This document shows positions 45,305-54,770 of a stretch of 64,000 bases of DNA, piece after piece. Made by a program: the position numbers and the translations under genes. The DNA is from Nitrococcus mobilis Nb-231 (GTDB lineage Bacteria > Pseudomonadota > Gammaproteobacteria > Nitrococcales > Nitrococcaceae). Position 1 is the first letter of the stretch. Each line of letters opens with the position of its first letter. The stretch lies in contig NZ_CH672427.1 in assembly GCF_000153205.1 (NCBI RefSeq), positions 1,744,826 to 1,808,825 on the forward strand, in the 5' to 3' direction. The notes under the pieces were generated by a model that worked only from the letters and a program-made list of their open reading frames with translations, searched no databases and was not told where the DNA came from.

Positions 45305-47272
45305 ATGAACCATGCCAGCAAGGTGGGCGTAATGTTGCCGCCGGCGCCCCGCGGCATGCTGCCGCAGCTCACGGTCAAGGCCGTGATCCTCGGCATCATA
45401 CTGGCGATAGTGATGGCAGCCGCCAACGCCTACCTCGGCCTGTTCACCGGAATGACGGTGTCGGCGTCGATTCCAGCCGCCGTCATTTCGATGGGCGTTC
45501 TGCGTTTGTTCCGCCACTCCAACATCATAGAGAACAATATCGTGCAGACCGGCGCGTCGGCGGGGGAGGCGCTTGCCGCCGGCGCCATTTTTACGCTGCC
45601 AGCACTGATTCTGCTGCACCACTGGAGCCACTTTCATTATTGGTGGGTCGTTGGCCTCACCGGGGCCGGCGGGCTACTCGGCGTACTGTTCACGATCCCG
45701 CTGCGCCGCTCGCTAATCGTCGATCAGAAGCTGGCATTCCCTGAAGGAACGGCGACCGCCGAAGTGCTTAAGGTCGGCGACCATCCGCGGGCCGGGCTAA
45801 ACGCGCTGGCGCTCGCCGCGTTGCTCGGCGCACTGGCCAAGCTCGCCACGACCGGCTTGCAACTCTTTCCCGGCATCGCTGTAGCCGCCGGCTATATTAG
45901 TCGCCGTGCGGTCGGCTATGTCGGCCTGCATATTTCACCGGCACTGCTCGGAGTGGGCTACATCGTCGGGCTGAACATCGCGTCGCTGGTATTCCTCGGC
46001 GGCGCGATCTCCTGGTTCGTCGCCATTCCGATTTTCGGCGCGTATTTCATTACCACGGATCCGCAACTGGCAGCGTTGGCGGCTACGCATCCGGGCGCAG
46101 CCGATCTTGCCAGAGAAATCTGGTCGACTCAGATCCGCTACCTTGGTGTTGGCGCCATGCTGGTCGGCGGCCTCTGGGCGCTGCTCTCGCTGCGCGCGTC
46201 GCTGTTTGTCGGCATCAAAGGCGGCCTGGAGCAGCATCGCGCTGGCCGCGCGGCGCTTGCCAATCGCTCGGAAACGGACAAAGACATACCCATGCAATGG
46301 GTGCTGATAGCGGTTGCTGCCTTGGTCGCACCGCTCTTCTATCTTTTTCAGAGCATCACCGGCGCGCTCGTCGTCAGCCTGCCGATGACCGGCATCATGC
46401 TCGTCGCCGCATTCCTGTTCGCGTCGGTCGGCGGCTACATGGCCGGCCTCGTCGGCTCGTCGAATAACCCCATCTCCGGGATTACCATTACAACCATTCT
46501 GTTCGCCGCGCTGGTGTTGTTATGGCTGATGGGTGCGCGTTCCACAATTGGCCCGGCCGCGGCCATCCTGATCGGCGCAGTGGTCTGCTCGGCGGCTGCA
46601 ATCGCCGGCGATAATTTGCAGGATCTGAAAGCCGGACATCTGATCGGCGCGACGGCCTGGAAGCTGCAGATAATGCAGGGCGTCGGTGTGGTCTCGGCGG
46701 TGCTGGTCATGGCGCCGATTCTGAACCTCCTCCTACGCGCTTACGGCTTCGGGGCGCCGACCACGCTGCACCCGCAGGCGCTACCCGCGCCGCAGGCAAG
46801 CTTGATGGCTGCAGTCGCGCAGGGGGTGTTCGGCGCGGGGCTACCATGGGCGATGATCGGCACCGGCGCGGGCATCGGTATTGCCGTCATCGCCTTCGAC
46901 GAATGGCTTAAGTACCGCAAGGCCCGCTGGCGTGCGCCGGTGTTGGCGGTAGCTGTTGGTAGCTATCTACCGTTGGAGCTCGCGACACCGATTTTTCTCG
47001 GTGGCTTGGTCGCGTACGGCGCGCGTCGCTACAACGGGCGACGCCACGGGCTGGGGCACACCGAGGAGCACATGCGCCGCGGCATGTTATTCGCAGCCGG
47101 GCTCATCACCGGTGAAGCGCTGCTCGGGATCGCGCTCGCGGTACCGATCGTGATTACCCATGACGCGAATGTTGTCGCGCTGCCGGAGGCAATACGGCAA
47201 GGCAGCTGGCTAGGATTGCTCGTGATCGTGTTGATCGCAGCGGGGTTGGCACGGGTCGCGATGCGTGCGTAA
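45305..47272 (+). CDS. OPT-family oligopeptide transporter
   Basis: A 655-residue inner-membrane transporter with about 14-16 hydrophobic helices. The N-terminal segment LTVKAVILGIILAIVMAAAN and the NIIENNIVQTGASAGEALAA stretch are hallmarks of the OPT family, as are KLAFPEGTATAEVLKVGD and SSNNPISGITI. Substrates in this family are peptides or metal chelates; the one here cannot be told. The ATG at 45305 has GGGGGAGGG upstream and is preferred over the start at 45218. It is divergent from the oxidase operon. Confidence 0.92.
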   Translation: MNHASKVGVMLPPAPRGMLPQLTVKAVILGIILAIVMAAANAYLGLFTGMTVSASIPAAVISMGVLRLFRHSNIIENNIVQTGASAGEALAAGAIFTLPALILLHHWSHFHYWWVVGLTGAGGLLGVLFTIPLRRSLIVDQKLAFPEGTATAEVLKVGDHPRAGLNALALAALLGALAKLATTGLQLFPGIAVAAGYISRRAVGYVGLHISPALLGVGYIVGLNIASLVFLGGAISWFVAIPIFGAYFITTDPQLAALAATHPGAADLAREIWSTQIRYLGVGAMLVGGLWALLSLRASLFVGIKGGLEQHRAGRAALANRSETDKDIPMQWVLIAVAALVAPLFYLFQSITGALVVSLPMTGIMLVAAFLFASVGGYMAGLVGSSNNPISGITITTILFAALVLLWLMGARSTIGPAAAILIGAVVCSAAAIAGDNLQDLKAGHLIGATAWKLQIMQGVGVVSAVLVMAPILNLLLRAYGFGAPTTLHPQALPAPQASLMAAVAQGVFGAGLPWAMIGTGAGIGIAVIAFDEWLKYRKARWRAPVLAVAVGSYLPLELATPIFLGGLVAYGARRYNGRRHGLGHTEEHMRRGMLFAAGLITGEALLGIALAVPIVITHDANVVALPEAIRQGSWLGLLVIVLIAAGLARVAMRA

Positions 47273-47430
47273 GCTGCTCCGAGCCATAGCCACTCGGGTG
47301 AGTATGCCGTATAGGTTGGAATGTTTGGCCCGCTCACACAGTTGTCTTAGCCGGGTTGTTGAACTAGCTTTGCAGGTCACCTATGCGCGGTTAGATGCCT
47401 ATCACACCCCAATCCATGGGAGTTGCCACT

Positions 47431-47640
47431 ATGGATGAGCTCATTGCCTTGGTCGCCGAGAAGACCGGCCTTTCGCCCGAGCTGTCGCAAACAGCCGCCG
47501 AGACGGTACTGGACTTTCTCAAGGCCAGACTGCCCGAGCCGCTGCCTAGACAAATCGACGCTGCGCTGGGCAACTCAGGTACCAGCAGTGGCGAGGACGC
47601 CGCCAATAAAATGGTCCGCAGCCTCTTCGGAAAAGAATAG
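47431..47640 (+). CDS. Small helical protein of unknown function
   Basis: A 69-residue protein reading MDELIALVAEKTGLSPELSQ, then TAAETVLDFLKARLPEPLPR. It has the look of small DUF2267/DUF2780-like helical proteins, which often sit beside transporters or stress genes, but I cannot fix the family. GGGAG precedes the ATG at 47431; the frame could extend to 47395. It is followed by a strong hairpin and converges on hmp. Confidence 0.6.
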   Translation: MDELIALVAEKTGLSPELSQTAAETVLDFLKARLPEPLPRQIDAALGNSGTSSGEDAANKMVRSLFGKE

Positions 47641-47657
47641 GCGGAGTCCAGCACGAA

Positions 47658-47691
47658 GCGTACCTTACCGAGCGCGCTCGGCAAGGTACGC
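47658..47691. terminator. Terminator-like hairpin between convergent genes
   Basis: A long stem: GCGTACCTT and CCGAG pair with CTCGG and AAGGTACGC around a CGCG loop, with one mismatched pair. It lies between the small helical gene and hmp, which converge. There is no T-run on either side, so it may end transcription inefficiently or protect the 3' ends. Confidence 0.55.
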
Positions 47692-47723
47692 AGAGGAGAA
47701 GACTCTCCGTTCGGTGTCACCGC

Positions 47724-48896
47724 TTATTCCAAGGCTTGAGCCGGCCCGAAGAACTCGAAGTGACGCCGGTGTTGCGGCACGCCAACTTGGCTCAATAACC
47801 GCAGCATCTTACGCATGAATGGCACCGGACCAAGAAAGTAAACCTCGCTGTCGGGCAGCAGATATTGCGAGAGCACTTCTGCGTTCACCTGCCCATATAC
47901 ATCAGCATCATCGCCTTGATCTGCTTGATCGTAAAGGTAGCAGCGCTCGATGTGGTCATGAGACTGTGTCAGCTGATCTACATGATCACGAAACGCATGA
48001 TGTCTCTGCTTGGTGGCGGCATGCACGAAGCGAACGGGGCGCCTGCTGCCGGCAAGTGCGTTGAGCATGGCGATGGCCGGTGTGATACCGACTCCGCCGG
48101 TGAGCAGTACCACCGGATGATCCCCCTCACGTAGCTTGAAGTTGCCGCTTGGTGGATAAAGATTAAGGGTGTCACCGACTGCAACGCTCTCATGCAAATA
48201 CCCCGAAACTCGGCCCCAAGGCTCGCGCTTGACGGAGATTCGGTAGTGCCGACCATTGGGGGCGTCGGAGAGGGAATAATTACGCCGCACGGGCTCCCCG
48301 TCGACGATCACATCCAAGCCGATGTATTGCCCGGGGGTGAAGCCCATGATCGGACCACCGTCTACGGGCTCGAGGTAAAAGGAAGTAATGACCTCGCTTT
48401 CGGGCTGCTTGCGAGCGACGCGGAAGGTTCGTAGCCCGCGCCAACCACCCAGCTGACGTTCGCGCGCCCCGTAGAGGGCCTCCTCGCGCTCGATAAGCAA
48501 ATTGGCGAGCTGCCAATACGCGGCCTCCCAGCTTTCAGCGAGCTCCGGGGTTAACGCATCGCCAAGCACCTCGGCCATTGCCTGCAACAGGCAAGTACCG
48601 ACGATGGGGTAATGCTCAGGCAGAATGTTCAACGACACGTGCTTGTTGACGATCAATTCAATCGCATCGTTGAGGATCTCCGGCTGCTCAATGTGGCGCG
48701 CGTAGGCCAGGATCGCGCCGGCCAGCGCGCGCTGCTGCGCCCCGTCGCTCTGATGGGTCTGGTTGAACAGCGCGCGTACCTGCGGGTAATCCCGGAACAT
48801 GAGTTGATAGAAATGGCGCGTCAGCGACTCGCCGTGTTCAACCAAGGCAGGTATGGACGCTTTGATCAATTGAGTTTGGTGTTCACTCAGCGACAT
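47724..48896 (-). CDS. hmp: Flavohaemoglobin (nitric oxide dioxygenase)
   Basis: A 390-residue NO-detoxifying enzyme that turns nitric oxide and oxygen into nitrate. The globin domain has the B10 Tyr in RHFYQLMF and the proximal His in VNKHVSLNILPEHYPIVG. The FAD domain has RRNYSLSDAPNG, and the NAD domain GGVGITPAIAML and YFLGPVPFMRKM. The ATG at 48896 has GAAGGAAGG upstream. A palindromic AT-rich site about 190 bases upstream could bind an NO-sensing repressor. Confidence 0.95.
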   Translation of the reverse strand: MSLSEHQTQLIKASIPALVEHGESLTRHFYQLMFRDYPQVRALFNQTHQSDGAQQRALAGAILAYARHIEQPEILNDAIELIVNKHVSLNILPEHYPIVGTCLLQAMAEVLGDALTPELAESWEAAYWQLANLLIEREEALYGARERQLGGWRGLRTFRVARKQPESEVITSFYLEPVDGGPIMGFTPGQYIGLDVIVDGEPVRRNYSLSDAPNGRHYRISVKREPWGRVSGYLHESVAVGDTLNLYPPSGNFKLREGDHPVVLLTGGVGITPAIAMLNALAGSRRPVRFVHAATKQRHHAFRDHVDQLTQSHDHIERCYLYDQADQGDDADVYGQVNAEVLSQYLLPDSEVYFLGPVPFMRKMLRLLSQVGVPQHRRHFEFFGPAQALE

Positions 48897-49366
48897 ATCC
48901 GATTGCCTTCCTTCAGCTTGTGATGAGATGTAGCGGGCTGACCCAACCGACACTAGCGCGTGGAAACAGCCATAAAATGCCTTCCTAATCGATTGCTAGG
49001 CGCATCGGCCCTTTTCTGGGACAGGTCTTTCACTACCGGCGAAGACAGCTTTGACCAACAATCGGGAACAACTATACATGAATAAGAAATATTTAAAATA
49101 TTTTTTTAGAGGGCGGCCCCCGAGCTTACCCTGAGTCTATTCACAGCATCTCTCGACCCTCGCCTCGCCGTAGGGCACTGAAAATCGCTGGATACCGCGG
49201 ATTAACCGACATCGACATGGCTGAACTTTGGTGCGTAGTCAGGAAAATTTAATGCTGCATTGAACCTCTAGGCGATTCACCAAGGCTATGGTATGGTCAG
49301 CGCGGTTGTGAGTATGGTTGTCAACTGACGGCTTTTTTGCAGAGACCCCTATCCGGTATTAGCGCA
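48897..49366. other. Divergent intergenic region between hmp and ctaG
   Basis: About 470 bases without a gene. It should hold promoters for both directions. An AT-rich palindromic site lies at 49084-49107 and is listed separately. Confidence 0.5.
49084..49107. promoter_or_regulatory. Possible NsrR-type operator upstream of hmp
   Basis: An AT-rich inverted repeat starting AAGAAATATTTAAAAT and closing with a T-run, similar in layout to the NsrR consensus (AAGATGC-like arms around ATTTAAAAT). NsrR commonly represses hmp. Several arm positions differ, and no nsrR gene is in the window, so this is tentative. Confidence 0.35.
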
Positions 49367-50251
49367 ATGCTTTCAACACTGCAGTTCCTGCAGCCTTGGG
49401 AACCATCGCTAGCGATCCAGCTGCTGTGCACACTCGCCGTAGGTCTCTATATAACAGGGCTGGTGGAGGGGTATCGCAGCGGTCATCGCGAGGGGTTTTG
49501 GAAGCCGTTCGCTTTTTTACTCGGCGTGGCGCTGATGTATTTCGTCACGCAGACACAGTACGACTATCTCTCGCAATACATGTTTTTCATCCACCGGATT
49601 CAGCATCTGGTGTTGCACCACATGGGGCCTTTTCTGATAGCGCTATCAGCCCCGGCCGCTGTGCTGGGGCGTGGCGTGCCGGATAGCATGCGCCGCCATG
49701 CCGGTTTTCTACGGCCGCTTCTGCTCCCCGTGCGGATTGCTTATCGCATTCTACAACAGCCGGTCATTGCCACCGTGTTGTTCGTTGGTCTGATTTTTTT
49801 CTGGTTGACCCCATCGATTCACTTCGATGCCATGCTCAGCGCGCAGCGCTACGCCCTAATGAACTGGAGCATGGCGGTCGATGGGCTGCTGTTCTGGTGG
49901 CTGATTCTCAATCGCGCCCCGGATGGGTTAACACCGCAGCTGAGCTATGGCCGCCGCATTCTGATCCTGGCGGTGATCATGCCACCGCAGAGCATTCTCG
50001 GCGCTTATATTGCGTTGAGTAGACAGGATCTCTTCGATGTCTATGCGGTCTGCGGTCGTGCCTGGCCGGTGAGCCCGATAGTCGATCAGCAGATTGGTGG
50101 ATTGGTTACCTGGATTCCTGCTTCCATGATGAGTGTGGTGGCCGCCGTGATCCTACTTAGTTTCATGTTCCGTGAGCACCGGTCCCGCCGGTCCACCCCT
50201 ATGCCGGCCTGTTCACCGAGCAATCCGATCTCCTCGACCACCCCGGTTTGA
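49367..50251 (+). CDS. ctaG: Cytochrome c oxidase assembly factor CtaG (caa3-type)
   Basis: A 294-residue membrane protein with about seven helices. Typical pieces are YFVTQTQYDYLSQYMFFIHR, IQHLVLHHMGPFLIALSAP and MPPQSILGAYIAL. CtaG of this type is needed to form the copper centre of terminal oxidases. The first good start is the ATG at 49367; a TTG at 49337 lies in frame upstream. A SCO lipoprotein gene follows 9 bases downstream, so the two serve copper delivery together, perhaps for the ba3 oxidase at 43-45 kb. Confidence 0.9.
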   Translation: MLSTLQFLQPWEPSLAIQLLCTLAVGLYITGLVEGYRSGHREGFWKPFAFLLGVALMYFVTQTQYDYLSQYMFFIHRIQHLVLHHMGPFLIALSAPAAVLGRGVPDSMRRHAGFLRPLLLPVRIAYRILQQPVIATVLFVGLIFFWLTPSIHFDAMLSAQRYALMNWSMAVDGLLFWWLILNRAPDGLTPQLSYGRRILILAVIMPPQSILGAYIALSRQDLFDVYAVCGRAWPVSPIVDQQIGGLVTWIPASMMSVVAAVILLSFMFREHRSRRSTPMPACSPSNPISSTTPV

Positions 50252-50260
50252 ATTGACATC

Positions 50261-50854
50261 ATGACTCTAAAACGCCGCCGTATTCTAATCAGCCTTGGCC
50301 TTTGTCTGCTGCTTGCCGCCTGTGGCGACGGTATTAATTGGCAAACCAAAGGGATTGCCGGACTGATGCCACCATTGCGCTTTGCGTTGACGGAAGACAG
50401 CGGCAACCCGGTTCAGGCCAAGGACTTCCGTGGTCATATCACGTTAATGTACTTTGGCTATACCCATTGCCCAGACATTTGCCCGACCACTTTGGCCAAG
50501 CTGAAAGCGGCTATCAATCGGCTACCGGAATCGGCCGCACAGAATGTGCGAGTGCTGTTCGTTACCGTGGATCCAAAGCGGGATGGACTCGAACGCTTGC
50601 GCGCTTATACGGCGGCGTTCGGGCCGCAGTTCGTGGGCCTGCGGGGCGGCGATGCCGAATTGACCCAACTGACTAAACGCTACCGCATCACCTACGGTTA
50701 CGGTAAGCCCGACGCAAACGGCGATTACGAGGTTTCCCATAGCAGCGCGGTCTTTGTTTTCGACCGTAGCGGGAAGGCACGCCTTATGGTCCGCGACTCC
50801 GACGGAGTGGATGCCCTCGCCGCGGATCTTGAACACTTGGAGAGCACGGCGTAG
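50261..50854 (+). CDS. SCO1/SenC-family lipoprotein
   Basis: A 197-residue copper chaperone anchored as a lipoprotein (LLLAACGDG). The thioredoxin-fold Cys motif reads YFGYTHCPDICPTTL, and the distal His is in YEVSHSSAVFVFD. It differs from the SCO protein of the oxidase operon (CPDIC here, CSTSC there), so the two may serve different steps or oxidases. It lies in tandem with ctaG. Confidence 0.92.
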   Translation: MTLKRRRILISLGLCLLLAACGDGINWQTKGIAGLMPPLRFALTEDSGNPVQAKDFRGHITLMYFGYTHCPDICPTTLAKLKAAINRLPESAAQNVRVLFVTVDPKRDGLERLRAYTAAFGPQFVGLRGGDAELTQLTKRYRITYGYGKPDANGDYEVSHSSAVFVFDRSGKARLMVRDSDGVDALAADLEHLESTA

Positions 50855-50917
50855 GTACGCATGACCTCAGCCGTCGTGCTCCAGCCCCCGTCGGGGCCAC
50901 CCTGGAGGGTGGTCGCA

Positions 50918-52609
50918 TCAGTCGAATAGATCTTTGTCCGTAACCGCTCCAATGCTCGCCGAGGAGACCAACTTGGCGTACTTCGCGAGCACACCGCGAC
51001 GATAAATAGGCCGTGGCGGCTGCCAGGCGGCTCGGCGCTGGACAATTTCCGTGTCGGCGACATGGAGCATCAGCAGATTGCGATCGGCATCGATCGTGAT
51101 TTCATCACCCTCCCGCACCAAGGCAATCGTACCGCCGACTGCCGCCTCTGGTGCAACATGACCGACCACCATCCCATAGGTACCACCGGAGAAGCGCCCG
51201 TCGGTAATAAGACCTACCGCATCACCCAAACCTTTACCGATGATCGCCGAGGTCGGCGCCAGCATCTCGCGCATGCCCGGCCCACCCTTCGGGCCCTCAT
51301 AACGAATCACGACGATGTCACCCGCCACGATTTGATCCGCCAGAATCGCCTCCAGGGCACCCTCTTCGGAGTCGAAAACCCGTGCCGGACCTGTGATCCG
51401 GCGCTGTTTGATGCCGGTGACCTTGGCGACGGCACCCTCCTCCGCCAGATTGCCGCGCAGGATGGCGAGATGTCCCTGCGGGTACAGCGGCTGCTTGAAA
51501 GGCCGAATGATATCCTGGTCGCTCGGCGGCTCGGCCGGTATGTCGGCCAACAATTCAGCAATAGAATGCCCGGAAACAGTAAGGCAAGCGCCGTGCAATA
51601 AGCCGTGGGCCAAAAGGATCTTCATGACCTGCGGAGTACCGCCGACCTCATGAAACTGGCTGGTTACGAAGCGCCCGGAGGGCTTGAGCTCGCAGAGCAC
51701 GGGCACCTGGCGGCGGATGGTTTCGACATCGTCAATGCTAAAATCGACCTCCGCAGCGTTGGCGATCGCCAACAAATGCAGCACGGCATTGGTCGATCCG
51801 CCGAGCGCCATGACCACCGCAAAGGCGTTTTCGAACGCCTGGCGGGTCATTATGGCACGCGGTAAACGCTGTTCCTGGATGGCGTCTACCAGGACTTGAG
51901 CCGAGCGCCGCGCACTCTGCACTTTCTCCGGATCCTCCGCGCACAGGGTGGAGGAGCCCATCAGGCTCATACCCAAGGCCTCGAAGGCGCTGGACATGGT
52001 ATTAGCCGTGTACATCCCGCCGCAGGCACCGGCACCGGGGCAAGCGTTGCGTTCCACGCCCTGCAAATCCTCGACTGAGAGTTTGCCGGCGGCATACTGT
52101 CCAACCGCCTCGAAAGCGCTGACGATGGTCAGATCCTGACCCTTATAGCGACCCGGCTTGATGGTGCCGCCATAAACGAAGATCGCCGGAATATTCATGC
52201 GTGCTATGGCAATCATGGCGCCCGGCATGTTCTTGTCGCAACCACCGGTGGCGAGCATGCCATCCAGGCACTGGCCGTTGCCTACCGTTTCGATGGCATC
52301 GGCTATGACCTCGCGCGAGACCAGCGAGTACTTCATCCCCTCCGTGCCCATGGATATACCATCAGAAATAGTGATGGTGCCAAAGCTGACCGGCATGGCA
52401 CCGGCTTCACGCAGCGCCTGTTCGGCCTGAGCCGCTAATGCACCGATGCCCACATTACAGGGTGTGATGGTGCTGTGGGCATTGCCCACTCCAACGATCG
52501 GTTTATCGAAATCAGTGTCGGTAAAACCGACAGCGCGCAGCATGGCCCGATTAGGCGTACGGGCCACACCGTAGGTGATCACGCGGCTGCGGCGATTATC
52601 GGCCATCAT
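50918..52609 (-). CDS. ilvD: Dihydroxy-acid dehydratase
   Basis: A 563-residue Fe-S enzyme of valine, isoleucine and pantothenate synthesis. The cluster Cys residues are visible in [24 protein letters not shown] and [15 protein letters not shown]. The Mg site region [19 protein letters not shown] and the late [19 protein letters not shown] are intact. It stands alone on the minus strand. Confidence 0.96.
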   Translation of the reverse strand: MMADNRRSRVITYGVARTPNRAMLRAVGFTDTDFDKPIVGVGNAHSTITPCNVGIGALAAQAEQALREAGAMPVSFGTITISDGISMGTEGMKYSLVSREVIADAIETVGNGQCLDGMLATGGCDKNMPGAMIAIARMNIPAIFVYGGTIKPGRYKGQDLTIVSAFEAVGQYAAGKLSVEDLQGVERNACPGAGACGGMYTANTMSSAFEALGMSLMGSSTLCAEDPEKVQSARRSAQVLVDAIQEQRLPRAIMTRQAFENAFAVVMALGGSTNAVLHLLAIANAAEVDFSIDDVETIRRQVPVLCELKPSGRFVTSQFHEVGGTPQVMKILLAHGLLHGACLTVSGHSIAELLADIPAEPPSDQDIIRPFKQPLYPQGHLAILRGNLAEEGAVAKVTGIKQRRITGPARVFDSEEGALEAILADQIVAGDIVVIRYEGPKGGPGMREMLAPTSAIIGKGLGDAVGLITDGRFSGGTYGMVVGHVAPEAAVGGTIALVREGDEITIDADRNLLMLHVADTEIVQRRAAWQPPRPIYRRGVLAKYAKLVSSASIGAVTDKDLFD

Positions 52610-52933
52610 TTCTCCTCGCGGGCACTCGGAAATCAGATCAAGTAGACAGAACGATGTATTGTAGCAGGCAAACCATCATAGGGTCCGTCGCCGAATTACC
52701 GTATGCACTGCCCACTCGCAGAAGGGATTCGTCCCACTCCCTCCTACACGCTGCCGCTCTCTCGGTGATCTGTTACAGACCTACACATTCATCATTTCAA
52801 TCAGCCTGCCGGTCGACGCCCTGCAAAAGACGATCACACGCTGTTTAACGTGAACGGATCGAGCCGTCTAAAATCTTCTTGTGATCTCCTAAGAATATTA
52901 CTTAACTTCCCATGTTAATTATAAAATCCTGGG

Positions 52934-53136
52934 TATTCCACAGATTCTGTGGATAACCCTGTGGACGAACTGGGGGAACATCGACCGAAGCGGCGCTCTA
53001 CAAGGCTTCTTGTTAGTTCGGCCAACTTTTCATCAGCCAAAAAATTTTTTTATAAAACAATAAATTATAATTGTGGCTGCAATTCGAGCCAGCCAGCCAG
53101 CACCGCCGGCCCGAGGCCCGATCGAACTGTGCATAA
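52934..53136. other. DnaA-box cluster beside an AT-rich tract (origin-like region)
   Basis: Within the 550-base gap between ilvD and the deacetylase gene there is a perfect DnaA box (TGTGGATAA at 52948-52956, the reverse of TTATCCACA). A near box TATTCCACA lies at 52934-52942, a weaker one TGTGGACGA at 52960-52968 and a consensus box TGTGCATAA at 53128-53136. Between them, at about 53037-53073, lies a strongly AT-rich run (AAAAAATTTTTTTATAAAAC and onwards). This is the layout of an origin or of a DnaA-titrating or DnaA-controlled site. No dnaA, dnaN or gidA gene is near, so the role is open. Confidence 0.5.
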
Positions 53137-53162
53137 CTCGATTTGTCAAGACGAATAGACCC

Positions 53163-54086
53163 TCAAAGCATCAATGCGGCAACATGCCGAGCGACACTGC
53201 GCGCCAGCGCCTGCAGATTGTAGCCGCCCTCAAGCGTGGAGACGATTCGACCCTGGCAGCAAGCCTCGGCAACTGCGACCAGCTCTTCGGTCGCCCACTG
53301 ATAGTCATCATCGGTCAGTGCCAGCTCGGCCAGGGGATCGGATTCGTGGGCGTCGAAGCCCGCTGAGACCAGAATCAGGTCGGGACGGAAATCCGCTAGA
53401 GCGGCTATGATTTCGCTGCGGAAGTGCTTCCGGAACGCCGCGGAGCCGGCTCCAGGCGGCAAGGGGATATTGTATAGCACGCCGGGACGGTTCTCCTCGC
53501 GCCGCCCCGTATTCGGAAACAGCGGCTGCTGATGCGTCGATGTATAGAGAAAGCCCTCGCGGCCAGCCAACATGGTTTGAGTTCCATTGCCATGGTGGAC
53601 GTCGAAATCCACGACAGCAATATTGCGCGCCGCATATCTGCAGCGGGCCTGCAGCGCACCCACAGCCACATTGTTGAACAAACAGAAACCCATTGCCCGG
53701 GCCGGCTCAGAATGATGGCCGGGCGGGCGCACCGCGCAGAAAACCCGTCTGGCCGCACCGCTCATCACCGCATCCACAGCTTGCCTGACTGCGCCAACCG
53801 CTCGCAAGGCCGCCTCACCGGAGGCCGGACTGATCATGGTGTCCGGATCGAGGGAGCGCCAGCCCGAGGCGGGAATCATCATCAAGATTTGCTCTATGTA
53901 GCGCCGCTCATGGACGCGCCCAATCTCCTCCAGAGTAGCCGCTTCGGCTTCACACCGCACCAGTTCGGCAAAGGCGGGGGTGTCGAGCGCCGCGAGAATC
54001 GCCCGTAGCCGATTAGCGCATTCGGGGTGATCATAGCCCGTGTCATGCTGCAGGAAAGCGGGATGAGTGATAAGCCACGTGGCCAT
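53163..54086 (-). CDS. Class II histone-deacetylase-family hydrolase
   Basis: A 307-residue zinc amidohydrolase of the acetoin-utilisation/HDAC superfamily. The catalytic pieces RPPGHHSEP (His-His), DFDVHHGNGTQ (zinc Asp and His) and VSAGFDAHESDPLAEL (second Asp) are intact, as is LEGGYNLQALARS. Bacterial members remove acetyl or other acyl groups from amines such as polyamines or from lysine. The ATG at 54086 (MATWLITHPAFLQHDTGYDH) is the usual family start. It is followed on the right by metW. Confidence 0.92.
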   Translation of the reverse strand: MATWLITHPAFLQHDTGYDHPECANRLRAILAALDTPAFAELVRCEAEAATLEEIGRVHERRYIEQILMMIPASGWRSLDPDTMISPASGEAALRAVGAVRQAVDAVMSGAARRVFCAVRPPGHHSEPARAMGFCLFNNVAVGALQARCRYAARNIAVVDFDVHHGNGTQTMLAGREGFLYTSTHQQPLFPNTGRREENRPGVLYNIPLPPGAGSAAFRKHFRSEIIAALADFRPDLILVSAGFDAHESDPLAELALTDDDYQWATEELVAVAEACCQGRIVSTLEGGYNLQALARSVARHVAALML

Positions 54087-54167
54087 TTTGTCTACATGCT
54101 CCTGGCCGAATTGACGAATATTGCCCGATCCGCTGGCGCCGAACAATTCAGTCCTCTTGATCGAACG

Positions 54168-54770
54168 TCAGCTGCGGCAGAAGCGGTAAATTGCGATCTC
54201 GGCGAGCAGATTCGGCAGCACACCGGCGATTACCGGGCGACGCAGATCATGCGAGAGGACTTCGCGTTCCAGAATACGGATGCCTTTTTGCAGGCACAGT
54301 TCCTCGAAGTCTTTGATCGAGCACAAGTGGATGTTCGGCGTTTCGTACCAAGTGTAGGAGAGGGCGCCGCTCATAGGCATACGACCTAGCACGGTCAAAT
54401 AGTAACGCAGACGCCAAAAGGCAAAATTGGGGAAGGTGACGATCCCCATGCGGCCTACCCGCAATATCTCGTCGAGCAACAAATCCGGGCGGCGCACCGC
54501 CTGCAGGGTCTGAGTCATGACCACGTAATCGAACGATCCAACATCAAAATCCGACAACCCCTGGTCGAGATCGGTCTGAATCACGTTCACGCCGTTACGG
54601 ATGCAGTGAACGATTTTCTCGGCATCGATCTCCAGCCCGTAGCCGGTGACGGACTGGTTGTCCTGCAGGTGGCGCAGCAGCGTACCGTCGCCACAACCAA
54701 GATCAAGCACCCGAGCACGGGGCGTGATCCAGTCCGCCACGATTTGCAGATCGGCTCGCAGTCCGTTCAC
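54168..54770 (-). CDS. metW: Methionine biosynthesis protein MetW
   Basis: A 200-residue SAM-dependent methyltransferase-fold protein with motif [16 protein letters not shown]. MetW acts with MetX in the first step of methionine synthesis from homoserine in many proteobacteria. Its start overlaps the end of metX by four bases, as is usual for this pair. Confidence 0.95.
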   Translation of the reverse strand: MNGLRADLQIVADWITPRARVLDLGCGDGTLLRHLQDNQSVTGYGLEIDAEKIVHCIRNGVNVIQTDLDQGLSDFDVGSFDYVVMTQTLQAVRRPDLLLDEILRVGRMGIVTFPNFAFWRLRYYLTVLGRMPMSGALSYTWYETPNIHLCSIKDFEELCLQKGIRILEREVLSHDLRRPVIAGVLPNLLAEIAIYRFCRS

